Below are positions 32,258-41,309 of a DNA stretch of 64,000 bases, piece after piece. Made by a program: the position numbers and the translations under genes. The stretch is from NCBI RefSeq assembly GCF_017347095.1, contig NZ_JADPRZ010000012.1:1-64000 (forward strand), in the 5' to 3' direction. This DNA comes from Sporosarcina sp. E16_8. Its GTDB lineage: Bacteria > Bacillota > Bacilli > Bacillales_A > Planococcaceae. Below the pieces are notes generated by a model. The model was not told the origin of the DNA. It saw nothing but the letters and a program-made list of their open reading frames with translations, and made no database searches. The first letter of the stretch is position 1; every line of letters begins with the position of its first letter.

Positions 32258-33207
32258 TTTACACGTGCACAATCACACCCTCGCTTGATTATACTTCCTA
32301 TTTACCCGAATTCAGGAGCGGTAAACTGAACCGGTCTAAAGAAGTATATTACTATCCAGGTGGAAAAGGAATTAACGTGTCCCGTGTGTTACGACGATTA
32401 GAGGTTGACAATATCGCTTTAGGTTTTGTAGGTGGGTTCACAGGTGATTATATTCAACAGTTTCTTCATCAAGAAGGGGTTCATACGGACTTTATCCAAA
32501 CGGAAGAAATTACGCGTATCAATGTGAAAATCAAAGCCGATGAAGAAACTGAGTTAAATGGACCTGGTCCCGATATAACAATAGGACAGCAACAGCAATT
32601 GATTGCGAAAGTGCAGAAAATGAAAAAAGGTGATTGGTTCGTTCTTGCGGGTCGTCTTCCTGAATCAATAGCGAAAAACTTTTTTAAGGATATCGCAACA
32701 ATTTGTAATGACAATGGCGTCCGGTTCGTCCTAGATACATCGGGTCCTGCGTTAAAATACTTGATTGACATGAATCCATTTCTTATTAAACCTAACGCGC
32801 AAGAGCTTGGTGAATTGTTCGATACGGTAATCGAAAACAAACAGCAAGCGCAGCATTACGCAAGGAGGCTTGTTGGAAAAGGCGTCGAACATGTCATCGT
32901 TTCGATGGGGGGGGAAGGAGCACTGCTTGTTACGAAAGAGGTTGCTGTTTTTGCGGAAGCGCCAAAAGGGAAAGTTGTAAATACAGTGGGGGCTGGTGAT
33001 TCACTTGTATCCGGGTTTCTAGCATCCTTCTCGCAAGAGGCGGATCCGGTCAAGGCATTCAAGCAAGGTGTCGCGAGTGGAAGTGCAACCGCATTTAAAG
33101 TGGATCTTTGTGGAAAAAAAGATGTACAAGCATTGCTGGATCAAGTGTTTATTAGTTCATTAGATAAAGGGGATGAATATGATGAAAATCACACAATTAT
33201 TGACTGA
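32254..33207 (+). CDS. fruK: 1-phosphofructokinase
   Basis: 317-residue PfkB-family kinase converting fructose-1-phosphate to fructose-1,6-bisphosphate. Visible are TCTITPSLDYTSYLPEF, GGKGINVSRVLRRL (substrate-binding, about 37-50), VLDTSGPALKYLI, KPNAQELGEL and the catalytic-base motif NTVGAGDSLVSGF (about 245-257). The C-terminus (GDEYDENHTIID) overlaps the start of fruA by 29 bases and is slightly longer than usual. Middle gene of the fructose operon. Confidence 0.94.
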   Translation: MIYTCTITPSLDYTSYLPEFRSGKLNRSKEVYYYPGGKGINVSRVLRRLEVDNIALGFVGGFTGDYIQQFLHQEGVHTDFIQTEEITRINVKIKADEETELNGPGPDITIGQQQQLIAKVQKMKKGDWFVLAGRLPESIAKNFFKDIATICNDNGVRFVLDTSGPALKYLIDMNPFLIKPNAQELGELFDTVIENKQQAQHYARRLVGKGVEHVIVSMGGEGALLVTKEVAVFAEAPKGKVVNTVGAGDSLVSGFLASFSQEADPVKAFKQGVASGSATAFKVDLCGKKDVQALLDQVFISSLDKGDEYDENHTIID

Positions 33208-35095
33208 AGCTACGATTATTTTGGACGTGAAAGCGACATCAAAACAGGATGTATTGACTGAACTGATCAATCAGTTCGACCTTGCAGGAAATTTGATTGA
33301 TAAAGGGGCATTTACAAAAGATATTTTGGCCCGAGAAGAGCAAAGTACAACAGGAATCGGTGATGGAATTGCAATCCCACATGCTAAATCAGCTGCAGTG
33401 AAGGTTCCGGGAATCGCATTTGGGCGATCTTTACCAGGTATCGACTACGCATCGCTGGACGGACAGCCGGCTCATCTGTTTTTCATGATTGCGGCGAGTG
33501 AAGGAGCAAATAACGACCATTTGGAAGCGCTATCAAGGTTAGCTACTTTTTTGATGGATTCGAATTTCAGAGAGAAAGTTTTAAGTGCTTCGTCAAAATC
33601 TGAAATTTTGCAAGCGGTGAATGACAAGGAAATCGAGTTGGAAGGACCTGAAGAGGTTGATAAATCTAGAACAACCCTTTCACCTACAACGAAAATACTT
33701 GCCGTTACGGCATGCCCAACGGGGATTGCGCATACTTACATGGCGGCACAGAAATTGACTGATAAAGCAAAAGAAATGGGCATTTCACTTAAAGTGGAAA
33801 CGAACGGTTCATCAGGTGTGAAAAACCGTTTAACGGACGCAGATATTGCTGAAGCGGATGCCATAATTGTTGCCGCGGATACTAAAGTAGAAATGGCCAG
33901 GTTTAATGGGAAGCCGGTCATACAGACTAAGGTCGGAAAAGCGATTTATGAAACGGAAGAATTGCTGAATCGTGCAATAATCAAAGATGCTCCAATTTAT
34001 AAACATGAAAAGTCCAAAGATGATAGTGACACATCCGAAACCAAAAGTGGCTTTTATAAACACTTGATGAATGGTGTGTCTAACATGCTTCCGTTTGTTG
34101 TCGGTGGTGGAATTTTAATTGCGTTATCATTCTTCTGGGGTATTAATTCAAGTGATCCAAATAGTGCAGATTACAATGCATTCGCTGCAATGCTAAATAC
34201 AATCGGCGGTGGAAATGCATTCTTCCTGATGGTCCCGGTGTTAGCGGGATTCATCGCTTCGAGTATTGCTGACCGCCCTGGATTTGCTCCTGGTATGGTC
34301 GGTGGGTTAATTGCCATTACGGTTACAGGTGTGGACGGTGTCAGTGGTGGTTCTGGATTCCTAGGCGGAATCATTGCCGGTTTCTTAGCAGGGTATGTAA
34401 CTGTTCTCGTTAAAAAGGCGTTTGCGGCACTACCTGATGCGCTCGAGGGATTGAAGCCGGTGTTGTTCTACCCGGTGTTCAGCATTGCAATCACTGGACT
34501 AATCATGATGATGGTCAATCCTCCATTAACTAAATTATACACAGGTATGTCAGCATTTTTAGAAGGGCTTGGTGGGACAAACCAGGTGCTAGTCGGTATA
34601 TTATTAGGTGCAATGATGGCAATTGATATGGGAGGTCCGATTAACAAAGCCGCCTACACATTCGGCATTGCAATGCTTGATGCACAAAACTTCGGGTTCA
34701 TTGCGACGGTCATGGCAGCGGGAATGGTGCCCCCACTAGGCATGGCAATTGCAACGACATTGTTCAAAAAACGTTTTACAAAACAAGAGCGTGAAGCAGG
34801 GAAAACGGCCTACGTCCTTGGAGCTTGCTTTATAACGGAAGGTGTAATCCCGTTTGCTGCGGCAGACCCTGCGCGTGTCATCCCAGCATCCGTAGTTGGA
34901 GCTGCATTGGCTGGCGGACTTACGATGTTATTTGATATTGGTTTACGTGCACCACATGGCGGCGTTTTCGTTATGGGACTTGTCGATGGTGGAATTGGAA
35001 AAGTGTTGCTATATGCATTAGCGATAGTTGCTGGTGCTTTAGTTACAGCCCTACTCGCAGGAATATTGAAAAAGAACAAAATACAGGCAATTTAA
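33179..35095 (+). CDS. fruA: Fructose PTS enzyme IIABC
   Basis: 638-residue membrane transporter. ATG 33179 is chosen over 33173 and 33182 because AAAGGGG is seven bases upstream. Domain order is EIIA (about 1-145, phosphorylated His68 in AIPHAKS), EIIB (about 168-265, Cys179 in TACPTGIAHTYMAA) and EIIC (about 295-630) with about nine to ten membrane helices and FLGGIIAGFLAGY, GPINKAAYTFGIAM and APHGGVFVMG. It takes up fructose and releases fructose-1-phosphate, which FruK uses. A terminator follows. Confidence 0.95.
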   Translation: MMKITQLLTEATIILDVKATSKQDVLTELINQFDLAGNLIDKGAFTKDILAREEQSTTGIGDGIAIPHAKSAAVKVPGIAFGRSLPGIDYASLDGQPAHLFFMIAASEGANNDHLEALSRLATFLMDSNFREKVLSASSKSEILQAVNDKEIELEGPEEVDKSRTTLSPTTKILAVTACPTGIAHTYMAAQKLTDKAKEMGISLKVETNGSSGVKNRLTDADIAEADAIIVAADTKVEMARFNGKPVIQTKVGKAIYETEELLNRAIIKDAPIYKHEKSKDDSDTSETKSGFYKHLMNGVSNMLPFVVGGGILIALSFFWGINSSDPNSADYNAFAAMLNTIGGGNAFFLMVPVLAGFIASSIADRPGFAPGMVGGLIAITVTGVDGVSGGSGFLGGIIAGFLAGYVTVLVKKAFAALPDALEGLKPVLFYPVFSIAITGLIMMMVNPPLTKLYTGMSAFLEGLGGTNQVLVGILLGAMMAIDMGGPINKAAYTFGIAMLDAQNFGFIATVMAAGMVPPLGMAIATTLFKKRFTKQEREAGKTAYVLGACFITEGVIPFAAADPARVIPASVVGAALAGGLTMLFDIGLRAPHGGVFVMGLVDGGIGKVLLYALAIVAGALVTALLAGILKKNKIQAI

Positions 35096-35101
35096 AAATA
35101 G

Positions 35102-35152
35102 AGAGAGCTTTCCCAAAAGTCATTCATGGCTATTGGCGGAGCTCTCTTTTCT
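35102..35152 (+). terminator. Terminator of the fructose operon
   Basis: AGAGAGCT (35102-35109) and AGCTCTCT (35140-35147), 30-base loop with internal pairing, followed by TTTCTTTT. Confidence 0.8.
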
Positions 35153-35233
35153 TTTATCAGTAATCACCTAGTCACTTAGATGTATAGGCACTGGGCAATA
35201 GTGGAATACTCCATGTAAAGCGGAGGTGTGAAC

Positions 35234-35944
35234 TTGGAAGACTTTTTTGAAGTGGACTTTTGGGAAATGATTATGAGGGTGACGGTTACATTTATTGTTC
35301 TGCTTATACTTGCGCGATTTATGGGGAAAAAACAAATTTCCCAGCTGACGTTCTTCCATTATGTAACGGGTATCACGATAGGTTCTATAGCGGGGGAAAT
35401 CGCGGGAGTATCCAAAACCCCACTTTTGGATGGACTCGTAGCAATGATATGGTGGGCATTCCTGACGATGCTTATGAGTTACATTGCATTTAAATCGAAA
35501 AAGGCTCGTATTATTCTTGATGATCAGCCTACTATCGTTGTATATGAAGGGAAAATAGTTGAAGATTCTTTGAAAAAGTTGCGTCTCCATTTAAATGATT
35601 TAAGTATGATGCTTCGCGAACAAAGTATTTTTTCAATCAAAGATGTTCATTATGCGATACTTGAAACAAACGGACAGTTAAGTGTCTTAAAAAAAGCAGG
35701 GCAAGAAGCTGCAACGAAAAAAGATGTAAATGCTCCTTCACCTGTGCCTAAATATATACCGACTGAAGTAATAGCAGAAGGTAAAATTACGGATAAAAAT
35801 TTAACGGAGCTAAATTTGACGGAAGAATGGTTGTACGAACAATTGAAAAAGCAGGGTATTGGCAATGTCGGAAATGTATTTTATGCAGAAGTCCAAACAG
35901 ATGGAAGTCTTCATGTAGATATGAAGTCCGAAGATGGAAAATAA
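35234..35944 (+). CDS. DUF421 (YetF-like) membrane protein
   Basis: 236 residues from TTG 35234, selected because AGCGGAGG is seven bases upstream. Three membrane helices in the first 90 residues (MRVTVTFIVLLILARFMG, YVTGITIGSIAGEI, AMIWWAFLTMLMSYI) carry the YetF signature GKKQISQLTFFHYVTGI. The cytoplasmic part has the conserved LNDLSMMLREQSIFSIKDVH and AILETNGQLSVLKK, then a second alpha/beta repeat. Bacillus paralogues are spore-related or of unknown function (YetF forms a membrane protein with a soluble domain). Monocistronic with a strong terminator. Confidence 0.9.
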   Translation: MEDFFEVDFWEMIMRVTVTFIVLLILARFMGKKQISQLTFFHYVTGITIGSIAGEIAGVSKTPLLDGLVAMIWWAFLTMLMSYIAFKSKKARIILDDQPTIVVYEGKIVEDSLKKLRLHLNDLSMMLREQSIFSIKDVHYAILETNGQLSVLKKAGQEAATKKDVNAPSPVPKYIPTEVIAEGKITDKNLTELNLTEEWLYEQLKKQGIGNVGNVFYAEVQTDGSLHVDMKSEDGK

Positions 35945-35946
35945 GG

Positions 35947-35986
35947 AAAAGCGTCGGGAAAAGATAAAACTTTTCCTGACGCTTTT
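35947..35986. terminator. Bidirectional terminator
   Basis: AAAAGCGTC ... GACGCTTTT with inner GGAAAAG/CTTTTCC, between the convergent DUF421 and malic enzyme genes. Confidence 0.9.
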
Positions 35987-36004
35987 CAATTTGGTGTTCA
36001 ATAA

Positions 36005-37198
36005 TTAGCGAACGGCGCACATAAGAGAAGATACACCTGACTCAATCGCTGCTTTACTCACCGCCTGTGTGACGACTTTTACAACTCTTTCATCAAAAGG
36101 GTCAGGAACAATATAATCATCCCGTAACTCGGATTCATGAATCAATGATGCAATGGCGTAAGTTGCGGCCAGTTTCATGCTTTCATTTATTTCGGTTGCT
36201 CGGACATCCAGTGCCCCTCGGAAAATACCAGGAAACGCGAGCACATTATTCACTTGATTAGGATAATCGGATCTGCCGGTTGCAATGATGCGAACTCCAT
36301 ATGCTTTAGCCAAAGTGGGCGTGATCTCGGGGTCTGGGTTGGCCAAAGCAAAGACAATCGGGTCAGTGCTCATGCAGCCAATATGCTCCAACGTCAATAT
36401 ATTGGCAGCAGAAACACCAATGAATACGTCAGCATCCGTCATAGCAATTTGTAACGAGCCTGTTAAGACCTTGGGATTTGTAATTTCGGCGATTTCATCT
36501 TTAGTCGGATTCATACCATTCGGGCGGCCCTTGTAAATAATACCTTTTGAATCACAGATGACAATCTGCTCAAATCCAATATTCTTGAGATGTTTCACTA
36601 TTGCAATCCCGGCAGCACCGGCCCCATTAACGACTATTTTAACAGATTCCTTATTTTTCTTAACGACTTTTAACGCATTTAATAATCCTGCGCCAACAAC
36701 GATTGCAGTACCATGCTGATCATCATGAAACACAGGGATATCGCACTCTTCACGCAACCTTTTCTCAATTTCGAAGCAGCGCGGGGCAGAGATGTCTTCC
36801 AAATTGATGCCACCAAACGTCGGGCTGATGGCTTTGATTGTTTGCACGATGATATCAACATCTTTAGTGCCTAGACAGATTGGAAACGAGTCAATATTAG
36901 CATATCTTTTTAACAGCATCGCTTTCCCTTCCATTACAGGAAGTGCTGCTTCGGGTCCTATATCACCTAAGCCTAACACGGCAGTTCCATCAGTAATAAC
37001 CGCCACAAGATTTCCCTTGATTGTATAGTCGTATACTGCATAGGGGTTTTTTGCGATTTCTAAACAAGGATCTGCTACTCCAGGAGAATAAGCTAGGCTA
37101 AGATCCACACGGTTTTCAAGTGGAACCTTTGATACAGTTTCCATTTTGCCTGTATGAATTCGATGCATTTCTAAAGAAGATTGATAACGACTCGTCAT
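36005..37198 (-). CDS. NAD(P)-dependent malic enzyme
   Basis: 397-residue enzyme of the short malic-enzyme class (MaeB/YtsJ-like, without a phosphotransacetylase domain), decarboxylating malate to pyruvate. Signatures are YSPGVADPCLEI, YTIKGNLVAVITDGTAVLGLG with the catalytic Lys near 62, GINLEDISAPRCFEIE (metal-binding Glu and Asp), IPVFHDDQHGTAIVV and the nucleotide motif VNGAGAAGIAI. It supplies NADPH and pyruvate in the cytoplasm. Monocistronic. Cofactor preference cannot be fixed by eye. Confidence 0.94.
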   Translation of the reverse strand: MTSRYQSSLEMHRIHTGKMETVSKVPLENRVDLSLAYSPGVADPCLEIAKNPYAVYDYTIKGNLVAVITDGTAVLGLGDIGPEAALPVMEGKAMLLKRYANIDSFPICLGTKDVDIIVQTIKAISPTFGGINLEDISAPRCFEIEKRLREECDIPVFHDDQHGTAIVVGAGLLNALKVVKKNKESVKIVVNGAGAAGIAIVKHLKNIGFEQIVICDSKGIIYKGRPNGMNPTKDEIAEITNPKVLTGSLQIAMTDADVFIGVSAANILTLEHIGCMSTDPIVFALANPDPEITPTLAKAYGVRIIATGRSDYPNQVNNVLAFPGIFRGALDVRATEINESMKLAATYAIASLIHESELRDDYIVPDPFDERVVKVVTQAVSKAAIESGVSSLMCAVR

Positions 37199-37525
37199 TA
37201 AACATACCTCATTCCACTTCGTATTTTTAACTGCTGTTATAAATTTTTACCATAAACGCGAGAATAACACAAGACAGAAAATTTAGTTCAATTAGAAAAA
37301 TGAGAAAATGCAGCGCTTACATTAGCTTTGCTACAATGTTTATGATGAAAATATATTTTATGATAAAAATCAGTAGCGTGATCGAATTAATGGATTTATT
37401 AGATTTCAGTAAATTGGAGAACGGGGCGAAAAGAGGGTGAAAACATTTATACTAATCATCCATCCAGCTGTTCGGAAATTAAAAAAGGATTTGTTGTGTA
37501 AAAGTTTAACTTGAACATATTGAAG

Positions 37526-37564
37526 AAACGTACATCCATTAATACGGATGTACGTTTTTTTTTT
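37526..37564 (+). terminator. Strong orphan terminator
   Basis: AAACGTACATCC (37526-37537) and GGATGTACGTTT (37546-37557), followed by a ten-T run. No clear gene lies just upstream, which suggests a short unannotated transcript. Confidence 0.92.
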
Positions 37565-37825
37565 AGAAAATAGGCGTCTTCCGCTTTTGATTACGTCCAG
37601 ACTCCAACGCCTAGAGGCTCGGGTCATAAGTCGGTCCGGCTAGGAAGGATTGAACTGTATCCTTCCCGGTCAAAGAACGCCGCTTGGGCCTGTAGGATGC
37701 AGGTCATGCAGTGGGGAGGGATTGAATTGCATCCCTCCTTGTTGCGACACGACGTCGCGAACTTAGACTGCCTTCTTGTACCCGCCTAATGCCTGTCGCC
37801 TCTGAACATGCGCTTGCGCTTTTGA
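37565..37825. repeat. Composite intergenic repeat, family 2
   Basis: A 260-bp GC-richer mosaic. It contains two similar hairpins: GGAAGGAT/ATCCTTCC at 37643-37666 and GGAGGGAT/ATCCCTCC at 37715-37738, with alike loops TGAACTGT and TGAATTGC. The left end, read inverted, matches the 19.6-kb repeat (CTCTAGGCG-TGGAGTCT-GACGT) and the right end carries GCCTGTCGC and GCGCTTGCGCTTTT, also found near 19560 and 63655. The GTAGGATGCAGG motif recurs near 2100. Confidence 0.65.
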
Positions 37826-37828
37826 TAC

Positions 37829-38488
37829 TTAAATTATTTCCCATTCGCGTTCTTTAGCTATAGCTTTTAATCGTGGTTCAGGTCGAACGGCAATAGGGTT
37901 CCCGACTAGTTCCAGTACAGACAAGTCGGAAAAACTATCTCCGTAGGCAAAACTATTTTTCCAGTCGATATCTAACCCTTGTAGTACTTCTTGAATCTTT
38001 TCGTTTTTTCGTGGACCTTGTATATGATAAAGTGGCGTTCGATTATCAGTTTTTCCCTCTTTCATGGGGATTTCAGTACCGATAATTGTGTCGAACTGCA
38101 ACTCCTTTGTGACGGATTGCAAAAGCGATGTGTATGCACCAGAAACAAGCATGATATGTACATTTTCAGTAGCGTGCTGTTTCAAACGCGCAATGACATC
38201 GGGATTAAAGCCTTCTCGTACCCGATCGGTTAATTCTCCGAAGTAGGCATCTAATTCTTTAATGGACATTAGTCCAAGTGCATTCAAGTAGATTTGCATG
38301 GAACGTTCTTTCATCTTGGCTTCCGGAACTAGTTTCAACTTGTGGCCGATATAAGGTGGAAGGATGGCCCGGTAAAAACGTTTATAATTTGTATGATGGA
38401 CGGGGTGGTATCTTAAATGGCTCATTAGTAGTTGAAAAGTTTCATCTGAATACAGTGTTCCATCAAAATCGAATATCGCAACTCGCAT
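37829..38488 (-). CDS. HAD-IB family hydrolase (SerB-like)
   Basis: 219-residue cytoplasmic HAD phosphatase of subfamily IB. Motif I is FDFDGTLYSDET (nucleophile Asp8 and Asp10), motif II MLVSGAYTSLL (Ser about 115), and motifs III and IV NEKIQEVLQ with FAYGDSFSDLSVLELVG. The helical cap between residues 15 and 90 is typical of SerB-like and CicA-like enzymes. The substrate could be phosphoserine (which would complete the serine route seen at 2-5 kb), but this is only possible, not shown. The ATG has GGGGGA upstream. Confidence 0.85.
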   Translation of the reverse strand: MRVAIFDFDGTLYSDETFQLLMSHLRYHPVHHTNYKRFYRAILPPYIGHKLKLVPEAKMKERSMQIYLNALGLMSIKELDAYFGELTDRVREGFNPDVIARLKQHATENVHIMLVSGAYTSLLQSVTKELQFDTIIGTEIPMKEGKTDNRTPLYHIQGPRKNEKIQEVLQGLDIDWKNSFAYGDSFSDLSVLELVGNPIAVRPEPRLKAIAKEREWEII

Positions 38489-38604
38489 AAAAATCCCCCT
38501 TTTTTTTGCTATTTGAAATTAATTCCTTGATTTTATCATACAGCGTTTGTAATGTAGAGGCAATTTGAGGATAATAAGAAGTGAGAGTGAGGAGTTTATT
38601 AATT

Positions 38605-39510
38605 ATGAAAAAAAATCATAAGAATTCAGCAAGTAGAAAAGAAGATACATCCGTTTATACAGTGAAAGAACCAATGGAGTTATTACCATTTCTATTGGAG
38701 ATGATGTCTAGTAGCCGTAATTCAGTGAAATCTATACTGACGCGTGGACAGGTCACAGTTAATGGCAGGATGGTAACACAACATAATCATCCACTTCAAG
38801 CTGGACAAAGTGTTGAAATTCTTAAAAATCGGGCGGCAATGAAAGAGGAAACGCTGGTCGGTGTAACTATTTTGCATGAAGATGACGATATTATTGTTAT
38901 TAATAAAGAAGCAGGTCTGCTATCAGTCGCTTCAAAAAATCCGGAAGACATGACCGCTTATAGACAGCTAATGGACTATGTAAAAGAAACCAATCCACGG
39001 AACCGAGTTTATATCGTTCACCGTCTAGACCGAGATACATCGGGTGTGATGTTGTTCGCGAAAAATGAAGAAGTAAAAAATGGATTACAAGCCGCGTGGA
39101 ATGAAGTCGTGAAAGAACGCATGTATACGGCACTTGTTGAAGGTGCTGTTAGGAGAAAAGAAGGAACGGTTTCATCATGGCTAAAGGAAAGTAAAACATT
39201 TAAAGTATACTCAAATCCGACTGATAATGGCGGTCAACATGCTGTAACTCATTACAAAACGCTACAGTCAAATAGTAACTACTCTTTACTTGAAGTTCAA
39301 TTGGAAACAGGCCGTAAAAATCAGATTCGCGTTCATATGGAGGATATTGGTCACCCAATTGTTGGCGATAAAAAATACGGATCTACCGTTAATCCAATCA
39401 AACGGATTGGACTTCACGCTACGGCTTTGGCACTTTTACATCCGCGTACTGGAGAACTAGTCCGTTTCAAGGCCGATGTACCTTCTCAACTTATTGCGAA
39501 GTCAAAATGA
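38605..39510 (+). CDS. RluA-family pseudouridine synthase
   Basis: 301 residues from ATG 38605 (AGGAG ten bases upstream). An N-terminal S4-like RNA-binding domain (about 22-80: FLLEMMSSSRNSVKSILTRG, VTVNGRMV) is followed by the catalytic domain with IVHRLDRDTSGVMLFAKN (catalytic Asp in HRLDRDTSG, about 140-148), TGRKNQIRVHMEDIGHPIVG and HATALALLHP. It isomerises uridine to pseudouridine in rRNA or tRNA; the exact target is unknown. The following MBL gene starts 15 bases later. Confidence 0.92.
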   Translation: MKKNHKNSASRKEDTSVYTVKEPMELLPFLLEMMSSSRNSVKSILTRGQVTVNGRMVTQHNHPLQAGQSVEILKNRAAMKEETLVGVTILHEDDDIIVINKEAGLLSVASKNPEDMTAYRQLMDYVKETNPRNRVYIVHRLDRDTSGVMLFAKNEEVKNGLQAAWNEVVKERMYTALVEGAVRRKEGTVSSWLKESKTFKVYSNPTDNGGQHAVTHYKTLQSNSNYSLLEVQLETGRKNQIRVHMEDIGHPIVGDKKYGSTVNPIKRIGLHATALALLHPRTGELVRFKADVPSQLIAKSK

Positions 39511-39525
39511 TCGGTTGGTGTGTTC

Positions 39526-40311
39526 ATGAAAATTACATCTTATGAGGATTTAAAACAGGCTGAGATGGTACTTTCATTTGGTAAGCAAAGAATGACCGTT
39601 TCCATTTTTATGATAGATGGGTTATTAATTGATACCGGACCGGCGAAAATGAAAGCAAAACTCATCCCCTTGTTTGAACAGTGGGATATGACGAAAGTAA
39701 TCTTAACACACCACCACGAAGATCATACGGGGTTGGCATATTGGCTTCAAGAAAATAAGAAAGTCCCGATTTATATTCATGAATTAGGGATTAAAGACTG
39801 TGAAAAGCATATGAAGTTACCTTTTTATCGTAAAGTTTTTTGGGGTGAAAGAGAACCGTTTCAACCGATTGAATTGAATGACATGATTACAACAGAGAAC
39901 TACAACTGGAATGTCATCCATACACCTGGTCACGCGCATGACCATGTTGCGTTGTTTAATCAGGAAAAAGGTTGGATGTTTGGCGGTGATTTGTATATAC
40001 AACCGACACCTAAAAGTTTGTTTGCATTTGAATCTGTTCCGGAAATTATTATGTCATTAAGGAAAGTATTGACGTATGATTTTGAAACGTATATTTGCTC
40101 TCATGCGGGGATCAAAGTTTTTGGAAGACAAGCGATTGAGAAGAAGTTGGATTACTTGGAAAGCATACGACAAGAAGTTCAATCCCTTTACAATCAAGGT
40201 ATGACTTCGCATGCAATAAGAAAAAAACTTTTTCCAAAAAGTCATCCGATGCACTACTTATCCTTCTTTGAAAATTCACCAAAACATATCGTCAACTCGA
40301 TTTTGGAATGA
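39526..40311 (+). CDS. MBL-fold metallohydrolase
   Basis: 261-residue metallo-beta-lactamase-fold enzyme. The metal motif HHHEDH spans residues 62-67, preceded by the strand LLIDTGPA; further ligands are the His of TPGHAHDH (about 140) and the Asp of MFGGDLY (about 159). Family members hydrolyse thioesters, lactones or phosphodiesters; the substrate is open. Start ATG 39526 has only a weak ribosome-binding site and GTG 39520 is an alternative. Probably co-transcribed with the pseudouridine synthase. Confidence 0.88.
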   Translation: MKITSYEDLKQAEMVLSFGKQRMTVSIFMIDGLLIDTGPAKMKAKLIPLFEQWDMTKVILTHHHEDHTGLAYWLQENKKVPIYIHELGIKDCEKHMKLPFYRKVFWGEREPFQPIELNDMITTENYNWNVIHTPGHAHDHVALFNQEKGWMFGGDLYIQPTPKSLFAFESVPEIIMSLRKVLTYDFETYICSHAGIKVFGRQAIEKKLDYLESIRQEVQSLYNQGMTSHAIRKKLFPKSHPMHYLSFFENSPKHIVNSILE

Positions 40312-40341
40312 GTTGCGTGCTTGAGTAAATAGGTTGTAATA

Positions 40342-40413
40342 AAGAGCCCCATTGAATTTGCTGCGGCGCTAGGGGAAGCCTTCGCTCAGTTTATTATAGG
40401 TATTTATTTGTTC
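40342..40413 (+). repeat. Dispersed repeat family 1, short copy B
   Basis: Matches both ends of copy A (CCCCATTGAATTTGCTGCGG and GCCTTCGCTCAGTTTATTAT, then AGGTATTTATTTGTTCAAC) but lacks about 65 bp of the GC-rich centre. It is therefore an internally deleted derivative. It sits between the MBL gene and a terminator. Confidence 0.8.
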
Positions 40414-40429
40414 AACATATATAGTAATA

Positions 40430-40476
40430 AAAAAATCAGATGTCCACTCGATTTCGAGGGGGCATCTGATTTTTTG
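40430..40476. terminator. Bidirectional terminator
   Basis: AAAAAATCAGATG and CATCTGATTTTTT with an inner CTCGA/TCGAG helix, between convergent genes. Confidence 0.92.
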
Positions 40477-40487
40477 TTTTCAGTTAT

Positions 40488-41138
40488 TTACTGCAAAGTG
40501 TTAGTCGGCATTCCCGGTTGGCCTTGTGAAGAGGCGAATGAATTCAATAATTGTTGCATATCTTGTGCGGCGAGTTGTGGCACCTGATAATAATGGTGTT
40601 TGTTTTGGTAAATCGCCAGTTCATAAGCCATTTCTATACAATTGGGTACAGAGTCGGCAAGTACGCGACGTACGACGGGGTTACATGTTTCAGTGGCAGC
40701 CATTGTTTTCATGGATGCTCCAGCTTTTGCAGAGCCTAGTAGAAAGCCTGAAATGATTTCATCCGATATGTCTGCCTCGGACTGCATCGGTTTTTTCGGT
40801 TGGGACGGTTTCATGCCATACACGAAGTCATTGCCCTGTTTCATCTCATATCTTCCAGTTGGATGTGAGGGATTTCGTCCGGTCTTGAAACATTCAACCG
40901 TAATGTTGTATGCGTCTAAAGTAAAGCGGTATTGGCGATCCAAAATATCAAGTAACTCGGGATCTTTCACATGTGTTCGTAATAGCATTGCTTGGTTCAG
41001 ACATGCGACAGTCCCAGATAATGCCTCATGTACGTCAAATAATTCATGACCGCCATGATTCATTTGCTGCGTAACACTACCCGTGTGCATATTCTCGTGA
41101 GTTTGATTGTCCGTTTGGCCGAATGGATTTTGTGTCAC
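40488..41138 (-). CDS. CotF-family spore coat protein
   Basis: 216 residues. The N-terminal 30 residues are Gln/His/Asn-rich, then a four-helix, ferritin-like CotF domain: ELFDVHEALSGTVACLNQAM, QYRFTLDAYNITVECFKTGR, SDEIISGFLLGSAKAGASMK and MAYELAIYQNKHHYYQVPQL. CotF-family proteins assemble in the spore coat and are made in the mother cell. The C-terminus is flexible and Gln-rich. GGAGGAA lies before the ATG. The opposite-strand neighbour is another spore gene (SleL-like). Confidence 0.92.
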   Translation of the reverse strand: MTQNPFGQTDNQTHENMHTGSVTQQMNHGGHELFDVHEALSGTVACLNQAMLLRTHVKDPELLDILDRQYRFTLDAYNITVECFKTGRNPSHPTGRYEMKQGNDFVYGMKPSQPKKPMQSEADISDEIISGFLLGSAKAGASMKTMAATETCNPVVRRVLADSVPNCIEMAYELAIYQNKHHYYQVPQLAAQDMQQLLNSFASSQGQPGMPTNTLQ

Positions 41139-41309
41139 TGTATAAATTCCTCCTTAATAGTTATTGATTTTCATCAACAATAGTATGGATAATCACGTGG
41201 AAGCTATACGTGAAAATTGTTAAATCAAAACAAACTAAGCATAATCTCCTTCTAACAAAAATAGTCTAGGGTAGAGGGCATTTTTATTAATGAAAGGCAG
41301 ATGATAGGT

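Larger units (their letters stand above)
37199..37828. other. Intergenic region with orphan terminator and repeats
   Basis: No confident gene. A plus-strand extended -10 (TGCTACAAT at about 37329-37337) and the strong terminator at 37526-37564 bracket about 200 bases. A 25-codon GTG frame (37437-37514) is present but its GAGG lies directly against the start, so I do not call it. The right half is a composite GC-rich repeat (separate entry). Confidence 0.5.

Noticed and set aside
37437-37514. 25-codon GTG frame
   Set aside because: The GAGG sits directly against the start codon and no family pattern is present; left as part of an orphan transcript.
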